The notes beneath the pieces are model-generated. The model saw nothing but the letters and a program-made list of their open reading frames with translations, ran no database searches and had not been told where the DNA came from. DNA of 64,000 nt, taken from Deferribacter abyssi (lineage in GTDB: Bacteria > Chrysiogenota > Deferribacteres > Deferribacterales > Deferribacteraceae). Every line of letters begins with the position of its first letter. The stretch's first letter is position 1. Made by a program: the position numbers and the translations under genes. Location of the stretch: NCBI RefSeq assembly GCF_049472655.1, contig NZ_JAQNCS010000005.1, positions 68,783 through 132,782 on the forward strand, read 5' to 3'. Positions 59,499-64,000 of the stretch are shown here, piece after piece.

Positions 59499-59690
59499 AT
59501 GGTAACTGTTAAGTTTGTTAATGGTAAGATTGAAAAATGTGAATGCAAAACAGTAAAACAAATATTTGAGCGTTATAATTTAAAAGAAAATAGTGTAATA
59601 ATTACTCGAGGAGACGAACTTTTAACTGAAGATGATAAGTTAAAAGATGGTGACACTGTAAAAGTTATTCCTGTTGTGAGTGGTGGCTAA
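59499..59690 (+). CDS. ttuB: Ubiquitin-like sulfur carrier (TtuB-type)
   Basis: 63 residues of the ThiS/MoaD beta-grasp type ending VVSGG; the C-terminal Gly-Gly is the thiocarboxylate site. KLKDGDTVKVIPVVSGG is the standard ending. The gene overlaps by one base the following TtuA-like gene, which points to TtuB, the carrier for tRNA 2-thiolation, rather than ThiS or MoaD. An activating E1-like enzyme is not in the window. Confidence 0.85.
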   Translation: MVTVKFVNGKIEKCECKTVKQIFERYNLKENSVIITRGDELLTEDDKLKDGDTVKVIPVVSGG

Positions 59691-60589
59691 TGAAATGCAA
59701 AATTTGTAAAGAAAAAGCTATAATAAAATTAAAAAGACATAATATAAAGCTCTGTAAAGAACATTTTAATGATTTTTTTCTTAAACAAGTGGATAGGGCT
59801 ATCAAAGAATTTAAGATGTTTAAAAAAGAAGAAAAAGTTATGGTATGTGTTTCTGGTGGGAAGGATAGCCTTGTGCTCTGGTATGTTCTAAAAAAGTTGG
59901 GTTACAATACTGTAGGGATGTATGTTAATTTAGGAATAAGTGAATATTCAGAAAATTCAAAAAAGAAAGTTTTGAAATTTGCAAAACTATTTGATTTGGA
60001 ATATAAAATAGTTGACCTAGTAGAATTAGGTTATCCTGTTCCTAAAATTGCAAAAGAATCAAGAAGAGCAGAATGCTCTGTATGTGGTGTAATAAAAAGA
60101 TACTATTTTAATAAAGTTGCATATGATGAAGGGTTTGATGTAGTAGCAACTGGACATAATCTTGATGATGAGGCTTCTAGGTTGCTTGGTAATATTCTTC
60201 ATTGGAATGACGAATATTTAAAGAAGCAAGTGCCAGTTTTGCCAGCTGAAGGTAAAATGCTTAAGAAAAAAGTTAAGCCTCTCATTAGACTTACTGAAAA
60301 AGAGATAGCTTCTTATGCTTTTCTTAATAAAATTGATTATCTTATTGAAGAGTGTCCTCTGAGTAAAGGTGCTACAAGTCTTGTTTATAAAGATGCTTTG
60401 AATTTAATTGAAGAGAATATTGTGGGTACTAAGCAGTTTTTTTATTTTCAGTACGTTAAAAAGTTACAGAAAGAGCTAGAACATAGTCAAAATAAGATAG
60501 GATCTTTAAAAGAATGTAAAATTTGTGGTATGGAATCTTTTAATGATATATGTTCTTTTTGTAGATTGGTAAGAAATGAAGAACAATAA
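59690..60589 (+). CDS. ttuA: tRNA-5-methyluridine(54) 2-sulfurtransferase (TtuA)
   Basis: 299 residues. The N-terminal zinc finger is C3, C6, C22, H25. The PP-loop is VCVSGGKDS (52-60). Cys129, Cys132 and Cys222 match the cysteines that hold the Fe-S cluster in Thermus TtuA. ATGHNLDDEA and the C-terminal zinc finger CKICG...CSFC complete the family. It puts sulfur from TtuB on ribothymidine 54 in the T-loop, a mark of thermophiles that raises tRNA melting temperature. It overlaps trmI by 14 nt. Confidence 0.93.
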   Translation: MKCKICKEKAIIKLKRHNIKLCKEHFNDFFLKQVDRAIKEFKMFKKEEKVMVCVSGGKDSLVLWYVLKKLGYNTVGMYVNLGISEYSENSKKKVLKFAKLFDLEYKIVDLVELGYPVPKIAKESRRAECSVCGVIKRYYFNKVAYDEGFDVVATGHNLDDEASRLLGNILHWNDEYLKKQVPVLPAEGKMLKKKVKPLIRLTEKEIASYAFLNKIDYLIEECPLSKGATSLVYKDALNLIEENIVGTKQFFYFQYVKKLQKELEHSQNKIGSLKECKICGMESFNDICSFCRLVRNEEQ

Positions 60590-61355
60590 ATTTGAGTTTG
60601 GTGATTTTGTTATTATCATTGATGAAAAAGATCGGATTAAAATGCTTCAGTTGAAGGAAGGTGGGAGATATAGTTGCCAGTATGGATATATAGATCATCA
60701 AGATATTGTAGGTTTAGAAGATGGTTCGGTAGTTAAGACAAATAGGCAGAAAAAATTGAAAGTTTTTTCTCCCACATATATTGATTATGTCATGAATTTA
60801 AAAAGGAAAGCGCAGATTGTTTATCCTAAAGATAGTGCTATTATCCTTATGTGGGCAGATATTTATCCTGGGTTGAATGTGTTAGAGGCTGGGATTGGCC
60901 AAGGAGCTTTATCTATTGCAATTCTGAGAGCTTTGGCAGGAGAGGGTACTCTTACCACTTATGAAGTAAGAGAAGATTTTATTGATTTGGCGAAAAAGAC
61001 TATTGATGATTTTTTGCATAATGTTGATAATCATAACATCTATTGTGGTAATATATACGATGGTTTTGAAGGTGTTTATGATAGGATAATACTAGATTTG
61101 CCGGAGCCTTGGCATGTTATCAAACACTGTAAAGAAGGGCTTGTTTCAGGAGGTATTATTGTTTCTTATGTGCCAACTATTTTGCAAGCTAAAAGTTTTG
61201 TAGATGAATTAAGAATTTCAGGTTTTTTTGATCAGATTGAAACTTTTGAGGTAATTAAAAGACCGTGGAGAATAGAAGGAATGTCAGTAAGGCCAGAGAT
61301 GTGGTTTTATAATCATAGTGCTTTTCTAATAAAGGCTAGAAAATTAAATTTTTAA
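60576..61355 (+). CDS. trmI: tRNA (adenine58-N1)-methyltransferase TrmI
   Basis: 259 residues. The N-terminal beta-barrel (about 1-75) is followed by a Rossmann SAM domain with VLEAGIGQGALSIAIL (motif I), YEVREDFIDLA (motif II), DRIILDLPEPW (motif IV) and GGIIVSYVPTILQ. It makes m1A58 in the T-loop, known in Thermus to favour 2-thiolation of T54. Overlap with ttuA suggests coupled synthesis. Convergent with the next gene, overlapping 12 nt. Confidence 0.92.
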   Translation: MKNNKFEFGDFVIIIDEKDRIKMLQLKEGGRYSCQYGYIDHQDIVGLEDGSVVKTNRQKKLKVFSPTYIDYVMNLKRKAQIVYPKDSAIILMWADIYPGLNVLEAGIGQGALSIAILRALAGEGTLTTYEVREDFIDLAKKTIDDFLHNVDNHNIYCGNIYDGFEGVYDRIILDLPEPWHVIKHCKEGLVSGGIIVSYVPTILQAKSFVDELRISGFFDQIETFEVIKRPWRIEGMSVRPEMWFYNHSAFLIKARKLNF

Positions 61356-61592
61356 GGTTTTTAGTTTTGCTCCAATGACTTGTCCTAAGATAGAAGCTAT
61401 TAAGAATAATGGGATGTATTTCCAGTTTGTTTTTGTTGTTATTCTTAATATCGCCACTATAGGTATAGGCGCGTGTATACATAAAAACCATTGAATACTA
61501 AATTTCTTAAACTTGGTTCTAAGCATTCCGAATGGCATATTAAGGAAAAAAGCTAAGATTGTTATGAAAAAAATTACTTGATAGTGTTCCAT
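61344..61592 (-). CDS. Conserved small membrane protein
   Basis: 82 residues with two or three membrane segments (about 5-22, 38-52, 58-75). The central FGMLRTKFKKFSIQWFLCIHAPIPIVAILRI resembles small uncharacterised membrane proteins of anaerobic delta-type bacteria as I recall them; no function is known. It is read opposite to its neighbours, overlaps trmI by 12 nt at its end, and starts only about 35 nt from the divergent fluC gene. I call it real because nothing else occupies 61356-61592. Confidence 0.6.
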   Translation of the reverse strand: MEHYQVIFFITILAFFLNMPFGMLRTKFKKFSIQWFLCIHAPIPIVAILRITTKTNWKYIPLFLIASILGQVIGAKLKTLKI

Positions 61593-61627
61593 TACTCTTA
61601 TATAACTTAATTTACTGGAGGATGCAA

Positions 61628-61996
61628 ATGAAAATTTTGGTGATTGGTCTTGGAGGGTTTATAGGAGCAATCTTAAGGTATATATTTTCAAAGGGTTTTA
61701 CACTTTTTTTAGGAAATGTAATTCCTTTTGGGACACTTTTTGTGAATGTGGCAGGTTCATTTATGCTTGGTTATATACATACTTTATCAGTGGAGAAGCT
61801 TGTTATTGGTGAAAATTTAAGATTTTTTATTAGCGTAGGAATGCTTGGTGCTTTTACTACATTTTCAACGTTTTCTTTAGAAACAATTCATCTTTTTGAA
61901 GATGGGGTATATATGTTGGGACTTCTTTATATGTTTTTAAATCTTTTTTTATCTCTAATGGCAGCTTTTTTTGGTATTCATTTTGCGAGAATATAA
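61628..61996 (+). CDS. crcB: Fluoride channel FluC/CrcB
   Basis: 122 residues, four membrane spans: GGFIGAILRYIFSKG, GTLFVNVAGSFMLGY with the polar Asn, and GMLGAFTTFSTFSLE with the phenylalanine box. It exports fluoride as a dual-topology dimer. ATG 61628 lies 6 nt after GGAGG; ATG 61622 touches it. I see no fluoride riboswitch in the 35-nt leader. It is followed by a DUF190 gene, a common pairing. Confidence 0.93.
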   Translation: MKILVIGLGGFIGAILRYIFSKGFTLFLGNVIPFGTLFVNVAGSFMLGYIHTLSVEKLVIGENLRFFISVGMLGAFTTFSTFSLETIHLFEDGVYMLGLLYMFLNLFLSLMAAFFGIHFARI

Positions 61997-62005
61997 GGAG
62001 TAATT

Positions 62006-62338
62006 ATGGTACGTAAGTTGGAAGGAACTCAAAAGTTGATGAGAATTTTTATAGGCGAAAATGATAAGTTTGATGGTAAACCTCTATATAAAGAGATTGT
62101 TGGTTTGTGTAGGGGAAAAGGGATTTCAGGAGCTACGGTCATTAGAGGTATTTATGGGTATGGTAGAAGTTCAATTATTCACTCTTCAAGGACATTAGCT
62201 CTTTCTAATGATTTACCGATAATTGTGGAAATTATCGATACACCTGAAAAGATAGATGAAATTTTGCCGGAAATTGAAAAGATGGTTCAACATGGTTTGA
62301 TTACCCTTGAATTAGCGCATGTGATAAAATATGGATGA
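62006..62338 (+). CDS. DUF190-family protein (PII-like fold)
   Basis: 110 residues: KLMRIFIGENDKFDGKPLYKEIVGLCRGKGISGATVIRGIYGYGRSSIIHSSR and LPIIVEIIDTPEKIDEILPEIEKMV match DUF190, a small PII-like alpha-beta domain often found beside CrcB. A regulatory or ion-linked role is assumed from that pairing. It starts 9 nt after crcB with AAGGAG upstream. Confidence 0.88.
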   Translation: MVRKLEGTQKLMRIFIGENDKFDGKPLYKEIVGLCRGKGISGATVIRGIYGYGRSSIIHSSRTLALSNDLPIIVEIIDTPEKIDEILPEIEKMVQHGLITLELAHVIKYG

Positions 62339-62343
62339 TATAA

Positions 62344-62931
62344 ATGAGTTTTTTAAAAGATATAAGTACTCCAGTTTTTAATGTAGAGCGTTTAAGAGAA
62401 GTTCCTGCCAAGGAAAAGTATTTTATTGAGATTTCTTTTGGTGATAAGAAAGAAACAATATTTTATTATGATTTGTATAATATTTTTGAAAAAAAGGTTG
62501 TTAATTGCAGATTAACTTCTGTAAGTAGATGGAGTGTAAGAGCTAACTGGGAAGGGGTTTTGTGGAAAGATTTTACTGGATATTTGGGAGTAAAAAGTTA
62601 TAAGTATGTTTATTTTGAAAGTTATGGAGGTTATAATACTACAGTTTTTGGCGAAGATATGGGAAATTCGAGGATTTTAATAGCTACACATGTTGCTGGA
62701 GAAGATATAGAGTTTGAGTATGGGGGACCAGTTAGGATGGTGATACCTAATTTGTGGGGGTATAAGAGTTGTAAATGGCTTAAAAAAATTTATTTTATTG
62801 AAGAATATATTATAGGATTTTGGGAAGGTAATGGATATGATGATCGAGGGCTTATAGAGCCTACTGTTTTGTTAGATATAAACAGCAAGACGCATAAAAA
62901 AATTAATGGTGGAGAAGTATTGGAGTTTTAG
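62344..62931 (+). CDS. Sulfite-oxidase-fold (molybdopterin-binding-like) protein, Mo-ligand cysteine replaced
   Basis: 195 residues resembling the oxidoreductase molybdopterin-binding domain: SVSRWSVRANWEGVLWKDFTGYLG (59-82), YVYFESYGGYNTTVFGEDM, GGPVRMVIPNLWGYKSCKWLKKIYF and the ending FWEGNGYDDRG. In many members the first motif reads CVTRWS with Cys as the Mo ligand; here that position is Ser59, and Cys55 is four residues earlier. No signal peptide is present. It may bind cofactor without normal catalysis, or be inactive. It lies 5 nt after the DUF190 gene and directly abuts aroC. Confidence 0.8.
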   Translation: MSFLKDISTPVFNVERLREVPAKEKYFIEISFGDKKETIFYYDLYNIFEKKVVNCRLTSVSRWSVRANWEGVLWKDFTGYLGVKSYKYVYFESYGGYNTTVFGEDMGNSRILIATHVAGEDIEFEYGGPVRMVIPNLWGYKSCKWLKKIYFIEEYIIGFWEGNGYDDRGLIEPTVLLDINSKTHKKINGGEVLEF

Positions 62932-63993
62932 ATGGCTGGAAATAGTTTTGGTAGAATTTTTAGAATAACCACGTTTGGTGAGAGTCATGGAAAGGCTGTT
63001 GGGGTGGTTCTGGATGGTTGTCCATCGATGCTTGAATTGTCGGAAGAAGATATTCAAAAAGAACTGGATAGAAGAAGACCTGGGCAGAGTGAAATAACAA
63101 CATCTAGGAATGAAAAAGATAAAATTGTGATTTTAAGTGGTGTGTTTGAAGGAAAAACGACAGGAACACCTATTTGTATGCTTGTTTATAATGAGGATTA
63201 TAGGTCGAAAGATTATTCTAAGATTAAAGATCTTTTTAGACCAGGACACGCAGATTTCACTTATTTTCATAAGTATGGGATAAGAGATTATAGGGGTGGA
63301 GGAAGAGCTTCTTCAAGGGAAACAATTGGTAGAGTATGTGCTGGTGCAGTGGCTAAGAAGATTTTAGATAAGTTAGGAGTATCCATATATGCGTATGTTA
63401 AGCAAGTTGGAAATATTGTAGCTGAAAATATAGAATTTGATGAAATAGAAAACAATCCTGTGAGATGTGCTGATAAAGAAGCTGCAAAGAAGATGTATGA
63501 TTATATACTAGATATGAAGAAAAGAGGGGATTCTGTAGGGGCAATTATTGAAGTGATAGTTAAGGGTGTACCTGTTGGGGTTGGTGAACCTGTTTTTGAT
63601 AGACTAAATGCAGAAATAGCTAAAGCAATTATGAGTATTCCTGCAGTAAAAGGGATTGAGTTTGGGTGTGGTTTTAAGGTTGCTACTATGCATGGGAGTG
63701 AAAATAATGATGAAATTGTAAGTGATGGTTTTGTAACTAATAATGCAGGTGGTACTCTTGGAGGGATATCAACGGGAGAAGACTTGGTATTTAGGTTTGC
63801 TGTTAAACCACCATCATCAATATTGATACCTAAAAGGAGTATAAATATTTACGGGGCTGAATGCGAAGTTGTAACTGAAGGTAGACACGATCCTTGTGTA
63901 GCTCCAAGGGTTGTACCTATTGCTGAAGCAATGACTGCGATAGTTTTGGTAGATATGTATTTGATTGATAGAGCAAGAAGAAATATTTTTTAA
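62932..63993 (+). CDS. aroC: Chorismate synthase
   Basis: 353 residues, complete to TAA 63993. RITTFGESHGKAVGVVLDGCP, RRRPGQSEITTSRNEKD, RPGHADFTYFHKYGIRDYRGGGRASSRETIGRVCAGAVAKKIL and GRHDPCVAPRVVPIAEAM are the standard signatures. It makes chorismate from EPSP using reduced FMN, the branch point of aromatic amino acid synthesis. Its ATG abuts the upstream stop codon (TAG-ATG). Confidence 0.98.
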   Translation: MAGNSFGRIFRITTFGESHGKAVGVVLDGCPSMLELSEEDIQKELDRRRPGQSEITTSRNEKDKIVILSGVFEGKTTGTPICMLVYNEDYRSKDYSKIKDLFRPGHADFTYFHKYGIRDYRGGGRASSRETIGRVCAGAVAKKILDKLGVSIYAYVKQVGNIVAENIEFDEIENNPVRCADKEAAKKMYDYILDMKKRGDSVGAIIEVIVKGVPVGVGEPVFDRLNAEIAKAIMSIPAVKGIEFGCGFKVATMHGSENNDEIVSDGFVTNNAGGTLGGISTGEDLVFRFAVKPPSSILIPKRSINIYGAECEVVTEGRHDPCVAPRVVPIAEAMTAIVLVDMYLIDRARRNIF

Positions 63994-64000
63994 ATTTTTT

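Noticed and set aside
61593..61627. Fluoride riboswitch ahead of crcB
   Set aside because: The leader is about 35 nt and lacks the conserved crcB-motif elements.

Overview
The window is AT-rich, densely packed bacterial chromosome with very short intergenic gaps and many ATGA/GTGA stop-start overlaps. Gene content points to an anaerobic, nitrate-respiring thermophile. The best fit I can suggest is a member of the Deferribacterota (Deferribacter/Calditerrivibrio-like); this rests on gene content only, with no database search. The signs are a Desulfovibrio-style napMADGH operon, an octaheme HAO-family cytochrome, a class I hybrid-cluster protein, anaerobic (cobalt-early) cobamide synthesis, oxygen-sensitive class III ribonucleotide reductase, and a ttuB-ttuA-trmI set for the heat-stabilised tRNA T-loop.

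Layout. 0.2-7.1 kb (minus strand): nap genes followed by an OmpR-type response regulator and a sensor kinase with a heme c motif. 7.3-11.2 kb (plus): octaheme HAO-like cytochrome, a small SurA-N-like periplasmic protein, and hcp. Together these could carry nitrate to nitrite to hydroxylamine to ammonium. 11.3-13.2 kb (minus): a large multiheme cytochrome. 13.5-15.0 kb (minus): an ABC-2 exporter. 15.1-23.6 kb (plus): a cobalamin riboswitch and an operon cbiA-cbiK(periplasmic)-btuCDF-like-cobA-cbiL-cbiC-cbiJ-larE-like. 23.8-25.5 kb: a sigma-54 promoter, glnK and amtB. 25.7-39.8 kb: a second cobalamin riboswitch, then a class III RNR whose glycyl-radical domain is a separate 59-residue protein, its activase, cbiR, and the rest of cobamide synthesis (cobU, cobT, cobS, cobD, cobQ, cbiB, sirC, cbiD, cbiE, cbiF, cbiG, cbiH). 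40.0-42.2 kb (minus): an orphan sensor kinase. 42.3-58.2 kb: a complete mraZ-to-ftsZ division/cell-wall (dcw) cluster without murB. 58.2-64.0 kb: a glycosyltransferase, ttuB-ttuA-trmI, a small membrane protein, a fluoride channel with a DUF190 protein, a degenerate molybdopterin-domain protein, and aroC.

How the parts fit. The two B12 riboswitches would shut down synthesis and import of cobamides, and also the B12-independent RNR, when cobamide is plentiful. The nap/hao/hcp block looks like a self-contained nitrate-ammonification locus with its own two-component system and a row of helically phased repeats between the divergent nap and hao promoters. The most unusual items are the split class III RNR, the nap-hao-hcp neighbourhood, the LarE-like sulfur transferase inside the cobamide operon, the CX8CH motif in the multiheme cytochrome, and a recurring bipartite intergenic motif. 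I saw no tRNA, rRNA, CRISPR array, insertion sequence or prophage in the window.
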